A DNA stretch of 11,601 nucleotides from Spirogloea muscicola. Taxonomy: Eukaryota; Streptophyta; Zygnematophyceae; Spirogloeales; Spirogloeaceae. Under the pieces are notes generated by a model. That model saw only the letters and a list, made by a program, of their open reading frames with translations, searched no databases and was not told the origin of the DNA. The position numbers and the translations under genes were made by a program. Shown here in pieces: positions 1-7,023 of the stretch. The stretch covers positions 286,667-298,267 of the forward strand of contig WELB01000181.1 in assembly GCA_009602725.1 (NCBI GenBank), in the 5' to 3' direction. The stretch's first letter is position 1. Every line of letters begins with the position of its first letter.

Positions 1-423
1 GTCCATGATGCTCTGATTGGTGAATACTTCCATCCCAAACAACAGCCCTGTGCAAGACTGTGTGGCGTCTGCATGTGTGCGTCAGCCGTCTTGTGGCTGG
101 CTGTCTTTGTGCTTGAGATTGCTATAGGAGCTTTGGCTCCAACGCTGGACTGGCGAAGAGTGGCACCAGCGAGAGCAGCTTCCGTATTTTGGGCTGGAGG
201 AAAGTGCAGGACTGGCTCTGCTCACTGTGGGCAAGCGTACCTGCTTTATATACATCAAATGTGATGATGGTCAATTTCATGGAGCCTACGGTGCCAACTG
301 CGCCATCGACCCGACTTTGGCACGTATTAGCAAGCATAATAGCAAGCGATCGCGAAGGGGAGCTCCTCGACATGGGAGCCGTTCAAAGAATCAGAGGAGG
401 ACGGTGATGCTGTGTCTCCTGGC
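1..423. other. no supported gene
   Basis: Only short overlapping frames occur on both strands and none resembles a known family. A TATATA stretch lies near 247-253, but nothing downstream supports calling it a promoter. The plus frame ending near 470 finishes in a run of leucines, but these come from the CTG microsatellite and are not evidence of a membrane protein. Confidence 0.5.
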
Positions 424-529
424 TGTCTTCCTGCTGTTGCTTCTTCTGGTGCTCATGCTGCTGCTGCTATAGTAGCTGCCGGTGACATCTTGATGCTGCT
501 GCTGCACCACCATGGCTGCTGCTGCTGGA
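424..529. repeat. imperfect CTG trinucleotide microsatellite
   Basis: CTG (GCT/TGC) triplets recur in short runs, with pure stretches near 458-466, 494-503 and 515-527 and degenerate spacers between them. The plus strand reads as leucine or alanine runs. The minus strand has a short ATG-started frame with glutamine and serine runs. Runs are only three to five units long, so this is an old, interrupted microsatellite. It could overlap a homopolymer-coding exon, but no flanking coding signal supports that. Confidence 0.7.
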
Positions 530-539
530 ATCTAACCAC

Positions 540-881
540 CCTTGCTATTTGTGTAGAAGGATAAGGTCCATCTTTGACAACCTGCCGGAGGGATAGAAGC
601 CCATGTGGCTGGCCCAAGAAGCGACGTGCCCACTAGCGACAACCAATGGACGGCTTTCTGTGTGGATTGGAGCTCCTGGTGGATTTGAAGGGAGTCCCAT
701 TCCAGAGACGAAGGAATGTGTCTTGAATGGGGAAGCCACGATGACATTGGTTTGTGGAGAATGTTGAGCATTTTCGTGGTGCAAGGGCCCTTGGACAAGG
801 CACTGCGGACGAAGCCAAGATGGGGGCTATAGGGTGGCTCTTGACTCTCATCCCAACGCAAATCTTCCTTGCAATTCCTGA
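540..881 (+). pseudogene. possible decayed coding segment, family unknown
   Basis: One plus-strand frame reads through this span with a protein-like composition, interrupted by a TAG at 594-596 and a TGA at 765-767 and ending in a TGA at 879-881. The 56 codons between the two internal stops are uninterrupted and rich in Gly, Pro, Thr and Glu. Both stops are one base from a TGG tryptophan codon, as expected if an old reading frame decayed by G-to-A change. There is no convincing start codon. I do not recognise the family; a retroelement remnant is one possibility. The antisense strand also has a long frame (to about 861), so coding direction is not proven. Confidence 0.25.
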
Positions 882-1350
882 TGAATCCAATGACGTCGTG
901 TTGATCTAACTGTGGCTAGGCAAGCCTGATTCCTATCCTGCTAGTCAAGCCTGTGAATCCAATATTAGTTGGCATGGCCAATACATGTGAGGGCAGCAGG
1001 TCGATGGTGCTATGAACAGACGGTTCCATGACGAGATAGGGCAGTGTAGTGGGGTCTGGCCTAAGGAGGCCTAAGGAAAATGTAGCGTGCGAGGACACTA
1101 CGCCTCCAAGGGCGGTGCTGTGTGACAATTTCACATGGTTGGAATGTCAATGCAGCAGTAATGTATTGGCAGATGCCTGGAGATTAGATACCTCATCCGG
1201 CTAATGACAACTGGCAGTGCCGCAGGAAAGGCTTGACGGAGGCCTGGAGACGGACATATCACCAGGCTGGGAAGCGTGGATTCAACCTAATGCTGAGAGC
1301 GGCGCAACCTGGAGTCGTGACGCGCGAGACAGCATGGTGCTGGCGCTGGA
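882..1350. other. no supported gene; one short direct repeat
   Basis: No frame here looks coding. The 10-base word GGCCTAAGGA occurs twice in immediate tandem at 1058-1077. A few AGACGG/TGACGG words near 1234 and 1251 foreshadow the denser cluster that begins at 1351. Confidence 0.5.
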
Positions 1351-1503
1351 ACGGTGACGGGAGGCGGCAGCGCTGTAGACTGCCTTAACGGCGTCGTTAG
1401 CCGTTAGTATTGACGGGAACGATAGACGGCTGACGGTAGCCCGACGGTAGTAGACCGTCAGTTGCTAGTGACGGGCCATGACGGGGGACCGTCAGTGTGA
1501 CGG
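1351..1503. repeat. TGACGG/CCGTCA motif cluster with palindromes
   Basis: About ten copies of (T)GACGG or its complement lie within 150 bp, at 1355, 1411, 1425, 1431, 1443, 1455 (reverse), 1469, 1479, 1489 (reverse) and 1498. Two are arranged as hairpins: TAACGGC/GCCGTTA with a 7-base spacer (about 1385-1405) and CTGACGGT/ACCGTCAG with a 17-base spacer (about 1429-1461). Dense short motifs in both orientations are typical of subterminal transposase-binding regions of plant hAT and CACTA DNA transposons. I found no matching terminal inverted repeat or target-site duplication, so the element class is inference. Confidence 0.5.
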
Positions 1504-1834
1504 TGGTGGCTGATGGATGGGTATCAACCCGGCAGGCTTGTGAGAGCGTGCCTTACTACGCTGGCAGGTGGCACGAGTCTTAAAAGGACTACTTGGACTT
1601 GCAAGCCCGCCACCAGCAGGAAAGCTTGATAGCTTTTGTTGCTTTCCATTCCCAGTTGACCACTTTATGGAGGCTTATGCATCTCTTGCATGATACCCAG
1701 TGCGCAAGGCATTGCACGTGGAACCACAAAGGCGTCACCTCGCCATCAGTATCCTTGGTCGTTTGCTAATTACTGTGCGGATTTGGTTGCTCGTGCAGAC
1801 CAAGGGTCTGTGCCATACCCATCACGAATTCGCG
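1504..1834. other. no supported gene
   Basis: Nothing coding is visible. A small palindrome, AAAGCT-TGAT-AGCTTT, lies near 1621-1637. The minus-strand frames crossing 1766-1834 start at GTG codons and show no recognisable motif. Confidence 0.5.
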
Positions 1835-1868
1835 CACCATTCCCTCTGAAAGCTCAGAGGGAATGGTG
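1835..1868. repeat. perfect 15-bp hairpin, 4-base loop
   Basis: Positions 1835-1849 are the exact reverse complement of 1854-1868, separated by AAGC. With a small bulge the pairing can continue to the GCAC/GTGC pair just outside. A perfect 15-bp stem is unlikely by chance. It is too short for a plant miRNA precursor and has no T-tract. It may be a foldback remnant or a site for a dimeric DNA-binding protein. Confidence 0.8.
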
Positions 1869-1960
1869 GTGCATTGCCCGAGCAGTTCTGAGTAGACCGC
1901 TCGTCTGAGCCCTTGTGACACACAGGACAGGCGCCACAGCAGCCCTACAATGTTGCTCAC

Positions 1961-2247
1961 CGGATTTGCCACATCGATCCTTCCAGAGCGGTACGACCAC
2001 TGGACTTGGAAACTTCTGCTTCTGCCTGCTGCAGCAGCCCTTGCCGCAGCTTGCTGTCGACCTCCTGCGCGGAATCCCTGGCCGCATCCCGCTTGGGAGC
2101 CGTCTGTCGCTGGCGCCCAGAAGGTGGAGCCGCCACCTTGCAGCGGGCACAGGGCCAATGTCTCCGCAACGCCTGAACCGGGTGCTCCTCGGACGACAGA
2201 CTTCTTCCTCGGAGCCAGGCATATGACCGGCAATAAGCTGCTGCCAG
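1961..2247 (-). CDS. possible exon, unknown protein
   Basis: All three minus-strand frames are fairly open here, as GC-rich DNA allows. The one with the most protein-like content runs from about 2247 to a stop at 1957. It has a C-x2-C pair (Cys-Ala-Arg-Cys), then a basic stretch, then a Gln/Glu/Ala-rich segment that could form a helix. This frame runs directly into a GTGAGC splice-donor consensus at 1960-1955, so the stop just beyond could be intronic. No start codon or acceptor is clear. I do not recognise the family. A competing frame, with a Tyr-Pro-Glu-His-Asp-Trp stretch, lies at about 2200-2345. Confidence 0.2.
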
Positions 2248-2345
2248 TCATGCTCAGGGTATGACATTGCAAGCATATACTCCGCACTGCATTCAGGGGG
2301 AAGGATTGCTTGCTCAGGTCTCAGACACAGAAGTGGTGCACGCAC

Positions 2346-2891
2346 TCATGCGCTCTAAAAACCAAGGGATTATACGAGTTCTATTGCACCCACCATTAAG
2401 GTGCTGACCCTTCTTAAGTTACGCCTCCACGTCCTTGCTACGAAACTTCTGGCTTGCTAACTCAATATTTACATTGGGCTTGTCAGTCCCAGCCCCCTTG
2501 GATAAGACACCATTAGCTGAGCTGCCAGGCTTTTGCCTGCAAAGGTGACAAGCGCGCGCAAGGCATTGACGGCTTCATGCCACTCGTGCACCTCTAATGC
2601 CCTAAGAACGACTGCGAGGCAACAGGGATAAAGTGCAACACGTAAAAGCGAATTGTCAAATACGCAGCATAAAGCGCACGGGAAGTTGGTCTTTAGCTAC
2701 TGGAGCTGACGGAGAGTTGGAGTCCACGACACACCCATATCAAACACTCGCTTGAGAGTGAAGAGCATCTGCAACTCGGCAGCCAGCCCAACACAGCGGG
2801 TGTATTCAGTTGTTGTGCCAGCCCCTTCTCTTCTTAGGTGGTCTCGATGCTCAAACGATAGTTTTGCTGTGTAATGATAGTACTTGCTGGC
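2346..2891. other. no supported gene
   Basis: No frame of useful length is open on either strand. A GCCAGCCCAA word near 2784 resembles the core of the dispersed repeat found at 5000-7200 and 11050-11601, but the match is too short to call a copy. Confidence 0.5.
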
Positions 2892-3399
2892 TCATATCCT
2901 TATCTTTATACCTCTGCCAGTCCTCTCGATCGTCCTTAATGCCTCCTCCATTTCCCTGTTAATCATTTCCCAGCTCGTCCAGCTCGACCTACTACTTACT
3001 GGCAAGCCCTCGTCCACTGTCTTAGGTGCTGCATAGCCCAAGCACGTATACGAAGGAGGGGCTCCTTGGACTCCCCACTTCCTCACCCTCAGTGTAAATG
3101 CTTCCTTCATCACTTGCCCGAGTTCACTTGAGTAGCTGCGCCATATGAAGGTCGCACTCACTGATAGTGTTACTGATCAGCGGAGTTGGTCCCTTGCTGT
3201 CGTCACCAGTACCATGGCGGAAATAATTCAACTGCTGTGAAACGACCGGCCATGTACCATCAACATAGAGCACCCCTTGGAAAGGTACACCAGAAGGAAG
3301 TGTCGAGAAGGTACAGTCACCGAGAGACGCCTTCCAGAAGGGACGACATATCAGGCGAGCATCAACAGCATATGGGGCTTTAAGATGCGAGTGCGTCAT
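2892..3399 (-). pseudogene. possible frameshifted or split coding segment, unknown protein
   Basis: A 91-codon minus-strand frame starts at ATG 3399-3397 and stops at 3126-3124. A second minus-strand frame, offset by one base, is open from about 3178 to its stop at 2892. The two overlap over about 50 bp, so a single-base indel there would connect them. Both halves read like protein: the first has a Gly-Val-Leu-Tyr-Val-Asp-Gly stretch, the second an acidic/basic helix-like end near 2900-2960. A GTAAGT donor-like sequence at about 2999-2994 allows an exon-intron reading instead. I do not recognise the family. Confidence 0.3.
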
Positions 3400-3794
3400 A
3401 TTATTCTGATCGGATATATGTTCTCAGCGGACATGTTTGAGCTACTACTTGAGTCTGTCTGTTGAGCTAGCCTCAATATGCCGGCGTTGACGTGCCTCAC
3501 TCTCCTCTTCGATCACGTTCGAGAGGACGATGTCCGCCTCCTGAGAGCAGTCACGACGCTCGCCGACCTGCGAGTCACGCCAGCCATGAGTATGCGCGAG
3601 CTTCTCGCGCTCAGGACCATGATGCCGGACCCGTGAATCTCCAGCGCATGTTTCCATTTCTCGGGGCGCTTTTCATTGAGCCTCGCACTGACCTGCCCGC
3701 GGGCTACTGATGACCCCGGCCATGCTGGCAACACATATATCCCAAACGCATCGTGCTTTCGCTGCCAATGTTAGCTCTGGAGTGGGCGAATGTT

Positions 3795-4106
3795 CAGCTT
3801 GATCACGCATGCAGATCGCAGACTCGTGCAGATGCAGACATCAATGCCACCACTGCCGCTTGCCAGCACATCGCAGAGCGGAGCTACACAATTATCACGG
3901 ATGTACCAATTCTAGCTTAAAGTCTGATTGCTAAGAATTGCAAGCAGCCGGGCAGGTCCGTCGTAGCGATTGCAGAAGTATAACGGAGGGTGGGGTTGCG
4001 CGATTGGCCATTGGCTGCTCCATGCTGTACGTCTTCTGCGTTGGAAGATGTGCAAGGCTGTCCGTAAGAGCATGCAGTTCTCAAGGACTGCCCAGATAGC
4101 TTAGGA
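3795..4106. other. extra segment in the left arm of the inverted duplication
   Basis: This stretch has no clear counterpart in the right arm. It is either an insertion into the left arm or sequence deleted from the right. It contains an imperfect palindrome, CAATTCT..AGAATTG, near 3908-3942. I see no target-site duplication at its edges. The minus-strand frame crossing it (to about 4237) is a by-product of the repeat. Confidence 0.4.
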
Positions 4107-4405
4107 GGCTCGGATGCCCAGAGCTGGAGTGGCCAGTTGCTACAGGTGCTGTATGATGGCAGCCATGACCTGTCATGACTCACCTCGGTGGGGCTCCGGA
4201 ATTCTAATGGAGCGAATGTTCTTATAGCCATGAACATCTTGGCGTTCTCTTGCTCACGGTGCAGGACGCCGAGATGATCATGGCTATGAGAGCATCAGCT
4301 CCATTAGGTATCCAGAGCCCCACCGAGGTGAGTCGTGATAGGTAATGGCTGCCATCATACGGCACCTGTAGCAACTGGACACTCAGCCCTGCTGGCATCC
4401 GAGCC
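4107..4405 (+). ncRNA. candidate long hairpin RNA (inverted-repeat small-RNA locus)
   Basis: The two arms (4107-4248 and 4263-4405) flank a 14-base loop. Over 4131-4248 I count 16 mismatches in 118 aligned positions without a gap, about 86% identity. The longest perfect run is 19 bases, 4177-4195 pairing with 4316-4334. Ten differences are transitions; eight of them leave a G:U pair in a plus-strand transcript and two do not, giving about 110 of 118 positions paired. Plant miRNA and hairpin-siRNA loci arise from inverted duplications, and their precursors are cut by Dicer-like enzymes. No promoter or transcription evidence is visible, so the structure is well supported but the RNA function is inference. 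A non-expressed foldback element is the main alternative. Confidence 0.45.
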
Positions 4406-4871
4406 GTGAGCCCTGCTCAGAGCCGACATCAGCATCAGGACCACAGTGCGATGGAGATGTATACTTCAGCAGCATGGAGGTTGCAGGGCTCACCAGTAGC
4501 ACGCGCGCAAATCAGAAAGAGGCTCTGTAGAGCAGTGAAGAAGGCCCACTTTCTCCAGGAAAGACGTTTCTGCCCAAGCACAGCGCTCGCAACACTTTCG
4601 AGAGCGCCCGGAAATTCTGAAAGATGCGCTGGAAGTCACGGGGCCGGTATCATGGTCCCCAAGCTCGCGGATACCCGTGGCTAGTCTGGTTCCGGCTGAG
4701 ATGGGCTTGCCAGCTGCATATCTGTCGCTCTTGCGACGACGAGTTTCGGCCTGTTTGCAGCGTGCTTAGGCTAGTGCCTTGCACCAGAAAGCTGGGCGTG
4801 TTCTAGTTGGTGGCAGAAGGGCTCCGTTTCTGGCATCTGGTACTCATGCATCGGTTAGTGACCTTTATGTT

Positions 4872-4898
4872 TTGACCCGTGGTTATTGAGCGGGTCAA
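4872..4898. repeat. 8-bp inverted repeat, 11-base spacer
   Basis: TTGACCCG at 4872-4879 is the exact reverse complement of CGGGTCAA at 4891-4898. It is isolated from the larger repeats and could be a chance palindrome. No function is evident. Confidence 0.5.
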
Positions 4899-4909
4899 TC
4901 TGCTGTAGG

Positions 4910-5345
4910 TTATGTAGATCTTTCGATGTGCTTGCCTATGTACTTGGCCATCTGGCCTACATTTGTTTCTAATACACGGAATTCCCCCCTTCTCGTATTC
5001 TGTTCGTTTTTTTTTGGGCTGGCTTTTCCATCCCCTATCCTCAGTGGGCGAGCACTTTCTTCAAAGCCCCGTAAACGTCGATCGCCAGGCCGCGAATTCA
5101 TCACCATCCAGGTGGTCGGCATATTTACGCTCATCACCTTTTAGTCTAGGTTTCCGTATTGTGTAGCCTTGTTTACTTTGCCCTACACTCTGCCTGAAGA
5201 ATGTATTGGCTTGAATCGGCCTCCCTTTCATTTCATGCGCCCCGCTCGCCTTCTCTTTACACCGGGCCGCCAGGCCGACCGCATGCCCTGCAAACGACGC
5301 CGACCTGGTGGGATTGGCGGAGTCGAAGCAGTCAGTTGTCACCAC
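4910..5345 (-). pseudogene. possible frameshifted reading frame containing a module A copy
   Basis: Two minus-strand frames overlap at 5061-5137: one is open from about 5390 to 5061 and the other from 5137 to 4910. Near the overlap the first is rich in Lys/Arg/Asp, and the second continues with charged, protein-like sequence, so one ancestral frame broken by an indel is plausible. The downstream frame contains the module A peptide (Glu-Glu-Ser-Ala-Arg-Pro-Leu, then Ala-Ser-Pro-Lys-Lys-Asn-Glu-Gln) at about 5065-5000. No good ATG precedes the first frame. The family is unknown; the link to a dispersed repeat suggests a mobile-element remnant. Confidence 0.3.
5000..5065 (-). repeat. dispersed repeat module A, copy 1
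   Basis: On the minus strand this reads GAAGAAAGTGCTCGCCCA (in 5062-5041), then GCCAGCCCAAAA (about 5027-5016). The first word recurs at 11545 and, slightly altered, on the minus strand near 11105. The second is the hallmark of every better copy at 5355-7180. Between copies the spacing of the two words and the reading frame are kept. Confidence 0.6.
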
Positions 5346-5354
5346 GTCGGTGAA

Positions 5355-5395
5355 CAGCCAGCCCGAAAACCATTGACAAAGATCCGGAGGATTGA
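5355..5395 (+). repeat. dispersed repeat module A, copy 2 (partial)
   Basis: Contains CAGCCAGCCCGAAAACC followed by TTGACAAAGATCCGGAGGA, aligning with the core of the copies at 5775 and 5857. The upstream GAAAG..GCCC part is not recognisable. Confidence 0.5.
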
Positions 5396-5473
5396 ATCAC
5401 TCGCGTCCAAGCTCCATACTGTGCTCTCACTCCTGATGGTGGTACCACACTTGGCGGAAAGTGACTAAGTGCC

Positions 5474-5528
5474 CGACTAAGACATAAGCCAGGAACGCTC
5501 AGTAACCTCTAGTCAGGAGATGCTAAGT
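5474..5528 (+). repeat. module B, left copy
   Basis: This 55-bp stretch (CGACTAAGACAT..GCTCAGTAACCTCTAGTCAG..GATG) is repeated in the same orientation at 5910-5964 with a few differences. It begins with GACT and ends with AGTC, a very short inverted terminus. It abuts the inverted module A copy at 5528-5611, so relative to A it is reversed compared with the right-hand pair. Confidence 0.75.
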
Positions 5529-5611
5529 CCTTCGCACTCCGGCTCCTTCAGACGTTGTCCATTTCTTTGGGCTGGCCTTTCCCAGCCACCAGTCAATCTG
5601 GCCGCGCTCTC
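5528..5611 (-). repeat. dispersed repeat module A, copy 3 (long form)
   Basis: The reverse complement of this stretch matches 5825-5907 closely: GCGGCCAGATTGACTGGTG, then GGCCAGCCCAAAG, AATGGACAA and GTCTGAAGGAGCCGGAG. The two form an inverted pair around a spacer of about 210 bp. Read in A orientation it encodes Glu-Ser-Ala-Ala-Arg-Leu-Thr-Gly, then Arg-Pro-Ala-Gln-Arg-Asn-Gly-Gln and Leu-Lys-Glu-Pro-Glu-Cys-Glu-Gly-Leu, as does the right-hand copy. Confidence 0.85.
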
Positions 5612-5774
5612 TTCGGCAGCTCGAGATGGTGCTGATGGTTTAACCCACGCTTGATGGTCGGACCACCCAGATGAGTCACAACGAGCACCAACATTCATTC
5701 GCATATCCAATACCACAGGCATAATATTAGCAGCCGAAGTTGTGTCGATTGCAATTGATTGTGGCGAGAGGCAA

Positions 5775-5814
5775 AAAGCCAGCCCAAAAAGGATTGACAA
5801 AGGTTTGGAGGGGC
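5775..5814 (+). repeat. dispersed repeat module A, copy 4 (core)
   Basis: AGCCAGCCCAAAAAGGATTG then ACAAAGGTTTGGAGGGGCC. It lies just upstream of, and in the same reading frame as, copy 5, so a single plus-strand frame (5742-5942) carries two tandem versions of the peptide. Confidence 0.65.
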
Positions 5815-5824
5815 CTACTAGAGA

Positions 5825-5907
5825 AAGCGCGGCCAGATTGACTGGTGAATGGTGGAGGCCAGCCCAAAGGAATGGACAAGGTCTGAAGGAGCCGGAGTGC
5901 GAAGGAC
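5825..5907 (+). repeat. dispersed repeat module A, copy 5 (long form)
   Basis: Near-identical over about 80 bp to the reverse complement of 5528-5611, with a few substitutions and a short difference in the middle. It is followed directly by module B at 5910. Confidence 0.85.
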
Positions 5908-5909
5908 TA

Positions 5910-5964
5910 CGACTAAGACATCAGCAAGGAGACGCTCAATAACCTCTAGTCAGTAGATGCAAGT
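5910..5964 (+). repeat. module B, right copy
   Basis: Direct repeat of 5474-5528, adjoining the end of module A copy 5 (junction GAAGGACT-ACGACTAAG). In the left pair the junction after the same end of module A reads into the opposite end of B. Confidence 0.75.
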
Positions 5965-6440
5965 CTGAGTAGCTAGCCGAGGGAAATACGTCGCCCTGAC
6001 GGAAGCCGGAAGCCGCCGCCAAAGCTCGGCCTGTGCGCAAGCTCACATCAGAGGAAGGTGTGGGATTATAGGCAATGCACCTCTCAGCTGTGCATGTATA
6101 CGATGTTGGAGTTCTGGTCTATTGGCCCTGGTGCGGTCGTACACTAGCAGAAATGACTTCGCGAGCTTCCAGATGTGCGGGCGGCAATTCAGCCAGGCTT
6201 CAGGCCTTTATTGAAGCCAAATGATAATCCAGGCTCTATAACAGTTGCCCTACATATGCTGCAACCCTTCAACAACGAGCATAGGTATTGACATTTAACA
6301 ATCAAACTTCACGTCGACCTTCACAATAGGCTCCATGAGCACAAGCAGCGGCGAGCCAGCTCATGGGGTGTTCCACCCCCTTTTGGCGTGTCAACATGCA
6401 GACTTTACCTTTGTCTTGTGGAGGCCGAAGCTGAATCCCT
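5965..6440. other. no supported gene
   Basis: No convincing coding frame, hairpin or repeat copy. The minus-strand frame at 6302-6577 starts at or near the next module A copy and shows no family motif. Confidence 0.5.
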
Positions 6441-6490
6441 CTGTGGCTCCTTAGGACCATGTTCATTCTTTTGTCGACTGCCTTTCTCTG
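6441..6490 (-). repeat. dispersed repeat module A, copy 6 (diverged)
   Basis: The minus strand reads AAAAGAATGAACATGGTCC then TAAGGAGCCACAG, aligning with the AATGGACAAGGTCTGAAGGAGCC core. The frame gives Arg-Gln-Lys-Asn-Glu-His-Gly-Pro-Lys-Glu-Pro, the same phase as the other copies. It lies at the end of a 110-codon minus-strand frame (6737-6405) of otherwise unknown nature. Confidence 0.5.
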
Positions 6491-6642
6491 CCCTCGCCTC
6501 CTTCGAAGGAGCTGCTTCTTTGGTATCGAGTGCAAGCCGTGCCCACGTCTGATTGCAGTAGAGCACGGTATGGTCAACGATGTTCAAGCAGGGCCAGGAT
6601 GGCGAATGGACGCGGTGGACACAGCAATTAGTGATGCACGGT

Positions 6643-7023
6643 GAGCCAAAGCTGTACTCAGAGCAAAGTAGAATCCTACCATACAAATAAGTAAATAACC
6701 TGAAAACAATAGTTGGACGAAGTCGGCATCGTCGCACCTTGCAAGACCTCGGGGCATTACTTGCCTATCACTGATCTCACTATCCAGGGCAACCTAGGGG
6801 ACCAATTAAAAACAAGATATGAATTTTTTAACAAGAGAGCCAAAGCTGTACTCAGAGCAAAGTAGAATCCTACCATACAAATAAGTAACCTGAAAACAAT
6901 AGTTGGACGAAGTCGGCATCGTCGCACCTTGCAAGACCTCGGGGCATTACTTGCCTATCACTTATCTCACTATCCAGGGCAACCTAGGGGACCAATTAAA
7001 AACAAGACATGAATTTTTCAACT
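6643..7023. repeat. 194-bp tandem duplication
   Basis: Copy 1 (6643-6836) and copy 2 (6837-about 7023) are nearly identical. By eye the differences are a 4-base deletion in copy 2 (AAGTAAATAACC versus AAGTAACC) and three substitutions (CTGATC/CTTATC, GATATG/GACATG, TTTTTA/TTTTCA). The high identity points to a recent event. The copies diverge abruptly after AATTTTTCAAC, which marks the right boundary. Confidence 0.95.

Larger units (their letters stand above)
3585..4690. repeat. large inverted duplication, arms 3585-4248 and 4263-4690
   Basis: The reverse complement of 4263-4690 can be laid along 3585-4248 by eye. The outermost matches are around 3586-3680 with 4585-4685 (shared words GCGAGCTT, GACCATGAT, CCGTGA and CCAGCGCAT). 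The next block is 3698-3790 with about 4420-4515 (GCTACTG, CATGCTG, GCTCTG). The inner block is 4107-4248 with 4263-4405. Outer blocks are much more diverged and contain indels: the left arm has about 310 extra bases (3795-4106) and the right arm about 75 extra (about 4510-4580). A foldback transposon or an old gene-fragment inversion are the alternatives. A 52-codon ATG frame at 3478-3636 runs into the left arm, but nothing identifies it. Confidence 0.75.

Noticed and set aside
227-472. Plus-strand frame ending in a leucine run, like a membrane segment
   Set aside because: The leucines are the translation of the CTG microsatellite.
3478-3636. 52-codon ATG frame with a Leu/Arg-rich, protein-like sequence
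   Set aside because: It is short, overlaps the start of the inverted-duplication arm and has no family match, so I did not list it as a gene.
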